From: Novosphingobium subterraneum | GTDB lineage: Bacteria > Pseudomonadota > Alphaproteobacteria > Sphingomonadales > Sphingomonadaceae | Reading direction: 5' to 3' | Length of the DNA stretch: 64,000 bases | NCBI RefSeq assembly: GCF_000807925.1 | Contig: NZ_JRVC01000022.1 | Location: 1-64,000, forward strand | Shown: positions 42,627-50,745 of the stretch, piece after piece | Layout of the letters: each line of letters starts with the position of its first letter | How positions within the stretch are numbered: position 1 is the stretch's first letter | Translations under genes and position numbers: made by a program | Notes under the pieces: generated by a model | Told to the model about the DNA's origin: nothing | Database searches by the model: none | Seen by the model: the letters and a program-made list of their open reading frames with translations, nothing else

Positions 42627-43226
42627 ATGATTCGCTTTCAGGTCGCCGCCGCAATGGCGCTAGTTGCAACGCCGTGCCTTGCTCAAACAGCCGCAGTCAC
42701 CACACCCACCCCAGCCACCGCCGTTGTGCTGGCACCCGCGCCGACAAATGTGCTGCGCGCCGGGACAGAAATTCCGCTCATTACCCGTGAGGAACTGACG
42801 ACCAAGAAAAAGCAGGTGCGTGTCGGGCAGCGCGTGCAGCTTGAAGTCGCCAGCAATGTGACTGCCAATGGGCTTACGATCGTGCCAGTCGGAACCCCGG
42901 CAGTCGGCGAAGTGACTGAGGTGCGCAACAAGGGAATGTGGGGCAAGTCGGGCTACATCGCCGTGCGGCTGCTCTCGATGCGCCTCGGAGATCGTCAGGT
43001 GCGCCTTAGCGGTACGTTTGACGACAAGGGCGTCACCGGAACTGGAGGCGTCGTTGCGTCGATTGCTCTTGTACCGCTGGCTGGCTTTTTCACCACCGGC
43101 ACCAGTGCTAATATTCCCGCAGGATCAGGGACCAAGGGCTTCCTTGAAGAGGATATTGCATTTGTCCCGCCCGCACCCGCCGTTGCTGTAACGCCCGCAG
43201 CCGTCACAGGGCCAGTGACCAACTAA
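42627..43226 (+). CDS. Secreted hypothetical protein, sphingomonad type
   Basis: 199 residues. A signal peptide (MIRFQVAAAMALVATPCLAQ) precedes a Thr/Pro/Ala-rich linker and a beta-rich domain. Its most distinctive stretches are AGTEIPLITREELTTKKKQV, VGQRVQLEVASNV, VPVGTPAVGEVTEV and RLLSMRLGDRQVRLSGTFDD. A hydrophobic Gly-rich segment (VVASIALVPLAGFFTTG) and an acidic FLEEDIAFVP follow. Similar chromosomal proteins of unknown role exist in sphingomonads, to my recollection. It is rightward cargo at the left end of the integrated element. Confidence 0.7.
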   Translation: MIRFQVAAAMALVATPCLAQTAAVTTPTPATAVVLAPAPTNVLRAGTEIPLITREELTTKKKQVRVGQRVQLEVASNVTANGLTIVPVGTPAVGEVTEVRNKGMWGKSGYIAVRLLSMRLGDRQVRLSGTFDDKGVTGTGGVVASIALVPLAGFFTTGTSANIPAGSGTKGFLEEDIAFVPPAPAVAVTPAAVTGPVTN

Positions 43227-43250
43227 CCACTTTGAGCCGGAGGGGAGATC

Positions 43251-43493
43251 ATGAAGCGCAGAGACCTTCTCTCCGGCATTTTCGCGGGCATTGTTGTCGG
43301 ATTGCCTGTCGAAGCTGATGCTAGGCGCGGCAAAAGGCGTAGACGGTCAGGCCGAGGAATGTCTGGCGGCACGCCATCACGCGGGACCGCTGATGACGGC
43401 GAGTGCCCTTGCAACGGAGGCAAGGTATGCGTTGGCAAGCGAGGCGGACGTTACTGCATAACCAGTAGCGGGCGGAAACGGTACGGGGTTTGA
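43251..43493 (+). CDS. Small cysteine-containing secreted protein with twin-arginine-like leader
   Basis: 80 residues. The leader MKRRDLLSGIFAGIVVGLPVEADA has a KRRDLLSG start that resembles a Tat signal, although the full consensus is incomplete. The mature part is highly basic (RRGKRRRRSGRG) and ends in a small Cys-rich module, CPCNGGKVCVGKRGGRYC. A strong GGAGGGGAG ribosome site precedes the ATG. It lies 24 bases after the secreted-protein gene, so the two may be an operon. Possibly an effector or lysogenic-conversion factor; no family was recognised. Confidence 0.62.
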   Translation: MKRRDLLSGIFAGIVVGLPVEADARRGKRRRRSGRGMSGGTPSRGTADDGECPCNGGKVCVGKRGGRYCITSSGRKRYGV

Positions 43494-43514
43494 ATCAAGC
43501 AGTGTAACCCTGCG

Positions 43515-44174
43515 TTACAATTGAACGACCTCGCACATTTCGTCCCCGAAGTCATGCAGCGAAATGTCTTCCACGCCGTCAGCGCTTACCTTCGTGAGCA
43601 GAATTTCCCCGGCCACCGCGCAGTCAAAGGCGTCAAATTTGTGCCGCCGCTGAGCGTGCACTAGATCCATGAAGTCGGCGTGAGGATTGAACTGCGCGGG
43701 GTCAGGCAAGTTGCGCTTGATGTGCGCCCCCCAGACCTCCGTAGGCGGCACCATCGGCATGATGATCGTTCGTGCAGGATACCAGGTCCAAGGCTCCCGG
43801 CCCGAAGCCTCGCCGTCCTTCGCATGGGTAAACATCGAGAAGCCAAGAGGTCGCCCCAGCTGGCGTGAATAGTAGGCCGCAACCCAGCGCGAATAGTGCG
43901 CATCCTGATCAAGCCCCGCGCCTTCGTGAACCTCCCGAACGAAATCGCGGAAGGCATCCAGCGAGAACCCCTCAGACGAGCTAGCCCATGGGTTCAGGCG
44001 AAAGACATCAATGAGTGTATTGCCACTCCCGACGCACGCCAGGGCAATTGGAACGTCTGGTAGAACGATCGACTTGGGCAACTTACCGATGAGCCGGCCA
44101 TCGGCTCCGAAAAAGCCAGAGTCGGTCACAATGTAAGCAGCGTCAGGCTGCACCAGCAGATTGGCAATGCTCAC
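43515..44174 (-). CDS. Phage hypothetical protein, end of the leftward late block
   Basis: 219 residues, not recognised. The opening (AAYIVTDSGFFGADGRLIGKLPKSIVLPDVPIALACVGSGN) faintly recalls Ntn-hydrolase or proteasome-like proteins, which phages sometimes carry, but the required N-terminal nucleophile is not evident. The rest is mixed alpha/beta with several Trp residues (WVAAYYSRQ, EPWTWYPARTI). It starts inside the stop of the upstream internal-protein gene (four-base overlap) and is the last gene of the leftward phage operon. It converges on the small secreted-protein gene. Confidence 0.65.
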   Translation of the reverse strand: MSIANLLVQPDAAYIVTDSGFFGADGRLIGKLPKSIVLPDVPIALACVGSGNTLIDVFRLNPWASSSEGFSLDAFRDFVREVHEGAGLDQDAHYSRWVAAYYSRQLGRPLGFSMFTHAKDGEASGREPWTWYPARTIIMPMVPPTEVWGAHIKRNLPDPAQFNPHADFMDLVHAQRRHKFDAFDCAVAGEILLTKVSADGVEDISLHDFGDEMCEVVQL

Positions 44175-45571
44175 AGATAGCTCTCGCTTTCGCCAATGAA
44201 GTCGCGGCTTGCGGTCGCGGGTATGTATGCACTCTCGATGCCTTGCGCTTGTGCAGTCTGGGCCACCAGATTTGCAAAGCCTACAGGGTCGCGCTGGCGA
44301 AATTTGCTGGCTGTCGCGGCTCGCTCGATCTGGTCAAGGAACCCCGCAGTCTGCTGAGCCTCTTCGGCATCCCTGACACGCCGTTCGATGCGCGCCTGCG
44401 CCCGAGCCGTCTCAGGCGCTTGAGCCTTGCTTGCGAGCGCTGATGCACCGCCAAGGGCACCAGACATCACAAGAACGCCTAGCGCCGTCTGATAGGCCGC
44501 TGCAGGCCTCTCAGCGAAGTACTGGCCCCAAGTCTTGTCTGGGTTCGCAATGGCCGTGTCTACCGCATCCTGCGCGATCGTCGTGGCTTGTTCCGTCGCC
44601 ATCTCCTTGACGAAGATCTCCGCGAGGAACTTGCTGGTCGCACCCTTGCCGAATCTGGACACGACTGCCCCCATGGGGATCGCCTCAAACCCGGCTTCGA
44701 TGGTTCCCTCAAGCAAACCACCTGTAGTCGCTTCGTTCACGGTCCCGCCGCGCACGCGATACTTGCCGTAAGCCGTCGTTCCCACCTGCGCGCCCGCAAT
44801 CGCCATAGCAGGGACCGGAGAGCGCGTCAGGATCGATGCACCTATTCCGGGTGCCATCTGTGCCAGCGAAGCAAAGCCGCCATAGATGCCGCGTGCAGTC
44901 TCAGACTTGAAAGCTGGCGTTGCTTTTTCGACGTTATCCTGCGCCTGAACAAAATCCGCTTTGAGCCGGTCGGAATATGCCTTTCCGCCCTGCATCCACT
45001 TCGGAGCTTCAACCCGGTCATCAATCATCATGGACAACGCGGTGTCCATTTGCTGCCAGCCCCCCACAAGGCTCTGCCAAACGCCCTTGGCACTGTTCCA
45101 GAGTGAAGGCTCGACAGGCTTCGGAGCGCTGATCGAATAGCCTCGAGAAAGGTCGCGTTCGGAGAAAGCATGGCCAAGCATGCCCAGTGCCTTCGTATCG
45201 TCAGCCGCCGCCGCCGCATCGCGAGGGTTCGCCTCTGCCCACGAACCAATGTGGGGGAACAGCCGCGTCATGTTCAGGAAGTTGGTAGCTTGGTCAGCAA
45301 TCTGCAGAACCTGAAGCTTGGGATCAACCACAGCGGCAGGCAAGCCTCTTGCCCGCGCTATGCGGTTGGCCTGCGCAGCCTGGTCGGGGGCAGGGGATGC
45401 GCGCAGGGTCGCGCCGAGCATGCGCCCGCGCCGCCGCTGGATTATCGCGTCGAATTCGTTCCCGTCCGCCTCCGCCTTGATTGTGGTGACCGGCTCAGGT
45501 GCGGGCCGGAAGGTGTTGAAGGGGCGTTCACGCTTGCGGCGCACGATTTCATCGAAGGGGTTTTCACTCAC
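44171..45571 (-). CDS. Phage internal (ejection-type) protein, probably truncated
   Basis: 466 residues. It starts with a charged helix (ENPFDEIVRRKRERPFNTF), then a region ending near FSERDLSRGYSIS, and then Ala/Gly-rich amphipathic segments (GGFASLAQMAPGIGASILTR, LGVLVMSGALGGASALASK) suited to membrane insertion, as in podovirus ejection proteins. The C-terminus (RQRDPVGFANLVAQTAQAQGIESAYIPA) resembles a motif normally found in the middle of much larger polyvalent phage proteins, after which this one stops. It overlaps the M23 gene and the next gene by four bases each. Confidence 0.68.
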   Translation of the reverse strand: MSENPFDEIVRRKRERPFNTFRPAPEPVTTIKAEADGNEFDAIIQRRRGRMLGATLRASPAPDQAAQANRIARARGLPAAVVDPKLQVLQIADQATNFLNMTRLFPHIGSWAEANPRDAAAAADDTKALGMLGHAFSERDLSRGYSISAPKPVEPSLWNSAKGVWQSLVGGWQQMDTALSMMIDDRVEAPKWMQGGKAYSDRLKADFVQAQDNVEKATPAFKSETARGIYGGFASLAQMAPGIGASILTRSPVPAMAIAGAQVGTTAYGKYRVRGGTVNEATTGGLLEGTIEAGFEAIPMGAVVSRFGKGATSKFLAEIFVKEMATEQATTIAQDAVDTAIANPDKTWGQYFAERPAAAYQTALGVLVMSGALGGASALASKAQAPETARAQARIERRVRDAEEAQQTAGFLDQIERAATASKFRQRDPVGFANLVAQTAQAQGIESAYIPATASRDFIGESESYL

Positions 45572-47640
45572 CGTCCGGAAACTCCTTCGACGTAAAGCAC
45601 TATGCGGTTGGCGTCCGTGACCGGGAGGCCATTGCGCCGGAGCGCGGCATCAATCTGACCGAGGGTCGCCTGCGGGATATCCGACACGGTAAGGTCATGG
45701 GCGGGAATGGACTTTTCGTTCGTGCCCCACAGCAGCCCCGGACGCTTGGCCACGACAGTGCGGGTTGCGAGCGAGAAGGCGTCTTCCAGTTCCTTGTCGG
45801 TTGGCATCCGCTTGCCCCCCGTGGCCTGAAGGATATTTGCCTGCATGAGGCCGAAGGTTTCGATGAAGTCTTCTTTGTTCTTGTCGCCAGTGAGGTGCAT
45901 GTCGGGCGTCGCGAACGTGTTGATGTGACCCGCGATTGCCGAGCGGATGCTGACTTCGTTGCCACCGCGCTGAATCTTCGCCTGGTCCGCATCGAGGCGC
46001 GCCAGTTCCCCCGGCGTAAGGCGCGAGGCCGAGCGCGTCAGATCCAGACCCGCGAACTGCTCCGGCGCTTCGATGGCGAGACGCTGCAGCCGCAGGAATT
46101 CGGCACCGTTGGCCGCGACTGGCTTGGGAGCCGCGTTCGCCTTCGCCATGTCAGAGAAGGACGCGGTCGCATCGATGCTCATCCGGTCCCGAACAGCCTT
46201 GGGTATTTGATCGAGCGACTTGAAGTTGTCGCCCAGGCCGAGCACCACCTTCTTGGCCTGTTCGTCGGCTTCACGTTCCTCGCGAGCGTCGATCGAGTCC
46301 TTCCGCGAGAACTCCCGATCAACCCATTCCTTCGCACGCTGCTTCCGCTCAAACGACCAGTCAGGATTGTTGTCGATCGCGGCATAGGCCGAGCGCTTGT
46401 CCCACTCTCCCGCAGCCTGAGACGACGGCGCATTCTGTCCGATGAACTGCAGAGGGTCGACCGGCTTCCCATTCTGGCGGGCAACAACGTGCACGTGCGG
46501 ACCGGTTGTGTGGCCAGTCATGCCTACAGGTCCAAGCTTGGTCCCTGAAGTCACACGATCGCCGCGCTGGACGCTGTGCGTGCCTAGGTGAGCGTAGCTA
46601 GTGGTCAGCCCGTTGCCATGGTCGACAATCACGAAGTTGCCCGATCGCGCATCCGAGCCGACCGCAACAACCACCCCATCGCCCATAGGTGTAACCGCCG
46701 AACCTTCAGGTGCAGCGAAGTCGACGCCGTTGTGAGAGCGGCCTTTGCCACGATCCACACCGTAGGTAGACGTTACCCGGCCATTTTGGACAGGCGCGCT
46801 ATACTTGGCTCCCGGCTTGGCCGCAGGAACAGGACCGCCTTGCGATATCGCCCAGTCGGCATCGCCCGCCGCTTGTCTGGTTTCGATCGCACCCCGCAGC
46901 GTTGCCGAGACAGCCGTCTTGTCGGCCAGCGTCATCTTGCCAAGGTTCGCCCGACCGTAGTCTAGTGCCCCGTCGACATCGCCTTGAGCGTTGCGCTCTT
47001 CGACGATGCCGCGATGCACCGAGCTTTCGTATTCGTGTTCGGCTTCGCTGATCGATGCTTCGTCGCGACCGAGAAGCCGTTCCTTATCCCGGATGGCACC
47101 CCGACCGAGTTCGATCTGTGCATTGACGGCATCGATCGACAGCCACTGCCGCGCCGCTTCCTCGCGCGCTTTCGTGGCCTGGCTGATGTAGCTTTCTTCT
47201 GCAGCTTCCCGCGTCTGGGTGATTTCGTGCTGCGCCAATTCCGCTCTGTACGTGGCGAGGAAACCATCGGTGCGCGACTTGAGCAATTCGCGCGCACGTG
47301 GGCTGCGAGACTGCCCAAGCATTTGCTCGCGCGCTTTGAGAAGCTCCTCTTCCGCCGACTTGTAGGCCGCACCGGCATCGAAGCCCCGCGATGCTTTGGC
47401 CTTGGCCAGTATCTGCCCCGCTGCGTCCTGAAATGCGACCGCATTGGTTCCGGCGTCGGCCTTGTCCTGTTCGATCGCCAGCGCGTTCTTGACCTCCGCG
47501 TGACGCTGCAGGGCTTGCCCGACACCATCGAGGGCACGGGCAACCATCTCGCCGCCCGTCGGGCCTGAAGGGGCACGAAACCGCGCCTCTATCGGCGCAA
47601 CACCCTGCGTAGTCGGGCTATAGACCGGAGCGCGGGGCAT
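45568..47640 (-). CDS. Phage virion protein with M23 peptidase domain
   Basis: 690 residues. The N-terminal 265 residues are alpha-helical and Ala/Glu-rich. Residues 286-400 are a LytM/M23 zinc peptidase: His303 and Asp307 in SHNGVDFAAPEG, VDHGNGLTTSYAHL, and the HxH at 382-384 in GPHVHVV. The C-terminal 290 residues are again helical. It probably sits inside the virion and opens peptidoglycan when DNA is injected. The ATG at 47640 abuts the stop of the gp14-like gene. It is followed by the ejection-type gene with a four-base overlap. Confidence 0.85.
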   Translation of the reverse strand: MPRAPVYSPTTQGVAPIEARFRAPSGPTGGEMVARALDGVGQALQRHAEVKNALAIEQDKADAGTNAVAFQDAAGQILAKAKASRGFDAGAAYKSAEEELLKAREQMLGQSRSPRARELLKSRTDGFLATYRAELAQHEITQTREAAEESYISQATKAREEAARQWLSIDAVNAQIELGRGAIRDKERLLGRDEASISEAEHEYESSVHRGIVEERNAQGDVDGALDYGRANLGKMTLADKTAVSATLRGAIETRQAAGDADWAISQGGPVPAAKPGAKYSAPVQNGRVTSTYGVDRGKGRSHNGVDFAAPEGSAVTPMGDGVVVAVGSDARSGNFVIVDHGNGLTTSYAHLGTHSVQRGDRVTSGTKLGPVGMTGHTTGPHVHVVARQNGKPVDPLQFIGQNAPSSQAAGEWDKRSAYAAIDNNPDWSFERKQRAKEWVDREFSRKDSIDAREEREADEQAKKVVLGLGDNFKSLDQIPKAVRDRMSIDATASFSDMAKANAAPKPVAANGAEFLRLQRLAIEAPEQFAGLDLTRSASRLTPGELARLDADQAKIQRGGNEVSIRSAIAGHINTFATPDMHLTGDKNKEDFIETFGLMQANILQATGGKRMPTDKELEDAFSLATRTVVAKRPGLLWGTNEKSIPAHDLTVSDIPQATLGQIDAALRRNGLPVTDANRIVLYVEGVSGR

Positions 47641-48206
47641 CAGAAGATAACCGGGTTGCTGAGGATCGTGCCCCTAGCGCTAGGCGTCAGCCGTGACACG
47701 TTCTGCCACTTCTTGGCGTCCTTCATCTGGCCGTATTGCGAAGCCCCGCCAAGGATTGTTGACCCCATGTCGAGTGCACCACCGATCAGCGCGCCGGTTG
47801 CCTGCGACCGCGCCATGTTGGCCTGAGCGGTGAAGTTCGACGCGCTGATGTCGCGGGACTTCACGGCACGGTCCCCCGCTGTGTAGATGCGCTGGACATC
47901 TTCGCGGCCAAGCATCTCGGTATCGGCGACCACGTCTGAAGCGGTCCCGAAATCTAGACCGACACCGTTTGCAGCGGCAGCGAGACGTTGCTGTCCCTGT
48001 ACCTTCGAAATCTCACGATATCGGGCAAGGGCCGCAGTGCGGGTATTCGCCATCTCTTCTTGTGCCGCGTTGCGCTCCATGGCGGCGTTGCGGTCAGCAA
48101 TCTTTGCCTGCGCACGCGCCTGCTGTGATGCCATGACCGCGCCGACACCAGTCGACACGGCAGACAAGCCCGCCGCCACCAAGGTTAGCGTCGCCGGGTC
48201 ACACAT
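47640..48206 (-). CDS. Podovirus internal virion protein (T7 gp14-like)
   Basis: 188 residues. The start MCDPATLTLVAAGLSAVSTGVGAVM, followed by a long Ala/Arg-rich helix (QQARAQAKIADRNAAMERNAAQ) and a C-terminal Gly-rich hydrophobic segment (ATGALIGGALDMGSTILGGASQYG), is the usual make-up of small internal core proteins of podoviruses. The frame is open for 250 further codons upstream, but that part is Arg/Ser-rich shadow sequence. The start at 48206 overlaps the next upstream gene by eight bases. Confidence 0.75.
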   Translation of the reverse strand: MCDPATLTLVAAGLSAVSTGVGAVMASQQARAQAKIADRNAAMERNAAQEEMANTRTAALARYREISKVQGQQRLAAAANGVGLDFGTASDVVADTEMLGREDVQRIYTAGDRAVKSRDISASNFTAQANMARSQATGALIGGALDMGSTILGGASQYGQMKDAKKWQNVSRLTPSARGTILSNPVIF

Positions 48207-48492
48207 TGGTCGCACCCCATCCCGAGGGGGGCAGCGCCACTGCCGAAACAGGGACGCTGCCGGGGGGAAGGGCTTGCTCTGCGGTTTCGAAGACACCGGA
48301 AATGTTGTTGCGCCGACGTTCATCTTCGACGCGCTCAGGCTGGGCCGTTCGGGCTTTCCATTCGGCCCGCTGATCCTCGTCGAGAGGCTCAAGCTTCCAG
48401 TCTGGCTTGCCGTCGTAGTCAACCTGCTGCTTCGGATACCAGAACGCCCCGTCGGGACGCTGCATGGTAACAAGAACCGTGTGCGTTGCCAT
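48199..48492 (-). CDS. Small phage protein of unknown function
   Basis: 97 residues, soluble, acidic in the middle (LDEDQRAEWKARTAQPERVEDERRR), with an N-terminal strand pair (HTVLVTMQRPDGAFWYPKQQV). No family recognised. It lies between the coiled-coil protein gene (three bases away) and the gp14-like gene (eight-base overlap), so it belongs to the leftward phage transcript. Confidence 0.65.
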   Translation of the reverse strand: MATHTVLVTMQRPDGAFWYPKQQVDYDGKPDWKLEPLDEDQRAEWKARTAQPERVEDERRRNNISGVFETAEQALPPGSVPVSAVALPPSGWGATNV

Positions 48493-48495
48493 GGC

Positions 48496-49128
48496 TCAAG
48501 CCTCCTTCGGTGCGAGGCGTGCGACATTGTCGCGAAGCTGCTCAGCGAACCGCTTTTCCAGTTCCGCCGCTGATCGTTCGCGGAATGCGCCGACCGTGCC
48601 CGAAAGCATCGAAGCGGGAACCTGATGATCTGCCATCGTGCAAGCTGCAATCCCGTAAGGCGACGGACCGTTCTGCAGATTGAGGTTGATGCCATCGAGA
48701 ACAGTCGAGCCGCCATGCTTGTTGACGAATGCGTGCAGCACCTTGCGGATGTCGGCGGTTGCTTCCTGATGATCGGTGATCGCCTTGGCCAGCGCTTCGG
48801 CATGCTTGGCGACAGCATCGACCAGCGCGCCACGACGCTTGATGAAAGCCCCCACTTCAGACTGCAGGCTCTTGTGCGCCGCCGCCTTCGCTGCGCTTGC
48901 ATTCTGCTGCCTTGCCACCTGTGCACCACGCTGCGCGGCTTCCAAATCGGCAAGCTTAGCCTTCATGGCCTCATAGTGGTCCTTGGCTTTCTTGGCATCG
49001 TCGGCACTTCCTGCGCCGGTCTGAGCCTTGAACGCCGCATGATCGCGCTCTGCTTCTGCGTAGCTGATGGCGCGCTCCAGATCGCGGCGCTGCGCCTGAT
49101 AGTCCGTTTCAGTGAGAAGGGCAGTCAT
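48496..49128 (-). CDS. Phage coiled-coil protein
   Basis: 210 residues. Nearly the whole N-terminal 120 residues are predicted heptad-type helix (TDYQAQRRDLERAISYAEAERDHAAFK, then YEAMKAKLADLEAAQRGAQVARQQ). A short domain follows with GSTVLDGINLNLQNGPSPYGIAAC and a helical tail. It could be a scaffold or internal protein; I cannot assign it. The ATG at 49128 fits the gene order better than a start at 49179. A 93-base gap separates it from the upstream HGG-type gene. Confidence 0.65.
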   Translation of the reverse strand: MTALLTETDYQAQRRDLERAISYAEAERDHAAFKAQTGAGSADDAKKAKDHYEAMKAKLADLEAAQRGAQVARQQNASAAKAAAHKSLQSEVGAFIKRRGALVDAVAKHAEALAKAITDHQEATADIRKVLHAFVNKHGGSTVLDGINLNLQNGPSPYGIAACTMADHQVPASMLSGTVGAFRERSAAELEKRFAEQLRDNVARLAPKEA

Positions 49129-49221
49129 GGTATTCCCCCGATCGTCCACAGCCGGGCACCGCGCCAAGCCATTGAACATCCGAGGGATGTTGGGGCCGTT
49201 TTCCGCCTCTTTGAATCGCGG

Positions 49222-49461
49222 CTAGTCGATCGCCTTGAGGAACTTTCGAACGTCGGTCGCATTGCGCGAGGCTTGGCGGACGAGACGCCGCATCTCCTTC
49301 ATCTCAGCCGTATACATCCCATGTTTCAGGGCGTTCTGATTGCCGCGCTTGGCACCCGGCGACTTGCCGCCATGTAGGTTGCAGCGACCATTTTTCATCG
49401 GTGCGCGACCACATGGCAGGCCTTTTCGGTTCTTTGCCCCGCAGGTTTTCTTGCCGTTCAT
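49222..49461 (-). CDS. Small HGG-motif zinc-ribbon-like phage protein
   Basis: 79 residues. The N-terminus has a Cys/His pattern C-x9-C-x9-C-x2-HGGKSPG (CGAKNRKGLPCGRAPMKNG), followed by NALKHGMYTAEMKEMRR. This module is common in phages and integrated elements of alphaproteobacteria, usually straight after a gene like the one upstream here, and its function is not known. It is basic and probably binds zinc and nucleic acid. The start overlaps the stop of the upstream gene by four bases. Confidence 0.75.
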   Translation of the reverse strand: MNGKKTCGAKNRKGLPCGRAPMKNGRCNLHGGKSPGAKRGNQNALKHGMYTAEMKEMRRLVRQASRNATDVRKFLKAID

Positions 49462-50045
49462 GGGGTCGAATGCCCCTTGCGCGCACGCGACCGCCCCCCC
49501 TCCGGGGCAGCGACATTGCCAACCACAGCTTGTCCGCCCTCGTGAACATGGACGTGCTGCACGGTTACTTTCTGCTCACTAGTCTTGCCACGATATCGGC
49601 TCAGCGTTTCGACCAGCGTGGCAAAGGTGCGCGAGCATTTGTTGGCCTGGTTGATGTAGCCATCGCATTGCTGGACGTATTCCGTACTGTGGGCACGGGC
49701 AGTTGCGCGTAAGGCGAGACCGTTCATAGCCAATATCTGGTTCATGAGCATGCGCTCGATTTCGTCAGCAGCGCCGAGCGCATCTTCCTGAAGGACAAGC
49801 GCAACGCCCATGTCTTCAGGGCCGATCGTTTCCGCCACCTTTGTCGCCGTGCGCGGATCGACGGCGAGGCTATGCTCTGCGTTCCGCAATGCGAGCGAGG
49901 CGCGGGCTTTGTCTGCAGCCGTTAAAGGCGCAGCCGTTGCAATGGCGTTCGCCTCTTCAGGAGAGGCACCGACACCGATCAACGCCGCGATCTTCTCGCT
50001 GACCTCGGTCGGCAAAAGCGAGTTGGTTTCTACCTGCTCGGTCAC
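49458..50045 (-). CDS. Phage protein with HVHVHEGGQAVVGNV motif
   Basis: 195 residues from a GTG at 50045, which overlaps the previous stop by four bases and has GAAGGGACC before it. The middle is helical (AADEIERMLMNQILAMNGLALRA, then YINQANKCSRTFATLVETLSRYRGK), and the C-terminus ends in VTVQHVHVHEGGQAVVGNV. That end is conserved in many alphaproteobacterial mobile elements, typically next to the HGG-motif gene. No function is established for the pair. Confidence 0.75.
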   Translation of the reverse strand: MTEQVETNSLLPTEVSEKIAALIGVGASPEEANAIATAAPLTAADKARASLALRNAEHSLAVDPRTATKVAETIGPEDMGVALVLQEDALGAADEIERMLMNQILAMNGLALRATARAHSTEYVQQCDGYINQANKCSRTFATLVETLSRYRGKTSEQKVTVQHVHVHEGGQAVVGNVAAPEGGRSRARKGHSTP

Positions 50046-50320
50046 TGGACGGTCCCTTCGTCTATTTGCCTCGCTGCCTCTGCAGCCAGGGCCACCTTCA
50101 TGCAAAAGCGGTCCGGCTCGGACCGCTGCAGGCACAGGAGCTTGTATCGGCCCTTTGGTGTCAGGCGGTCAGCATCCGGCGCGCTCAGCGTATAGTCGGA
50201 CACTTGACCATCGGCAGTCATGACCGCCGTGACGGTTCCGCCTATTGCCTGCCACTTGGTAAGCCACGACAGCGTTTCATTGACGACCAATTCGGCCACG
50301 CCTTCAAGTGGGTTGCTCAT
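50042..50320 (-). CDS. Small phage protein of unknown function
   Basis: 92 residues, soluble, no recognised domain. It has an amphipathic start (PLEGVAELVVNETLSWLTKWQAIG), a strand-rich centre (TVTAVMTADGQVSDYTLS) and a basic turn (TPKGRYKLLCLQRSEPD). It overlaps both neighbours by four bases, so it is translated as part of the leftward early/middle transcript. Confidence 0.65.
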   Translation of the reverse strand: MSNPLEGVAELVVNETLSWLTKWQAIGGTVTAVMTADGQVSDYTLSAPDADRLTPKGRYKLLCLQRSEPDRFCMKVALAAEAARQIDEGTVQ

Positions 50321-50592
50321 CGCCCAATGCCTCCGATGTCGTCGTCAAGTTCACCCGGTGCGAGCCGCGAAGAACGAGCAGCTCCGGTTCCACGCTCCTG
50401 CCGTGGTGCGCGCCGAGGTGCAGCGTCCTGCTGCTTGGGTTGCGAGACGTAGACGTTCCACGTCGGCTCCTCCGCCTCGCGATCGAGGAACGCGACGACT
50501 GAAGCCTTGCCCAGCCATCCCGAGAGGTAGCGATTACCGCTAGCGCTGGTGCGCTCGCGAAGGTCGAAGAGATGTACCTTACCGTCCTTCAT
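50317..50592 (-). CDS. Small beta-rich phage protein, possibly nucleic-acid binding
   Basis: 91 residues. The N-terminal half looks like a short OB or DUF736-like beta domain (KVHLFDLRERTSASGNRYLSGWLGKASVVAFLD, then EEPTWNVYVSQP); the C-terminal half is a basic Arg/Pro-rich tail. Small proteins of this pattern occur near replication genes in alphaproteobacterial elements. A 153-base gap with a short palindromic run of C/G (50669-50692) separates it from the primase gene, so a new promoter may lie there. Confidence 0.62.
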   Translation of the reverse strand: MKDGKVHLFDLRERTSASGNRYLSGWLGKASVVAFLDREAEEPTWNVYVSQPKQQDAAPRRAPRQERGTGAARSSRLAPGELDDDIGGIGR

Positions 50593-50745
50593 AACTCACC
50601 CCTGAATTCCGTTGCGATCGTCCGCACCTTCAAATCCTCACCTGCGTCCCCGCACCACACCCCGCACCCCTATAGAGGTGGGGGTGCGGAGTGCGGGCAT
50701 CCGTGCCTCCGCACCTGTCCGCACCAACCTTGCAAGGTGCGGAGA

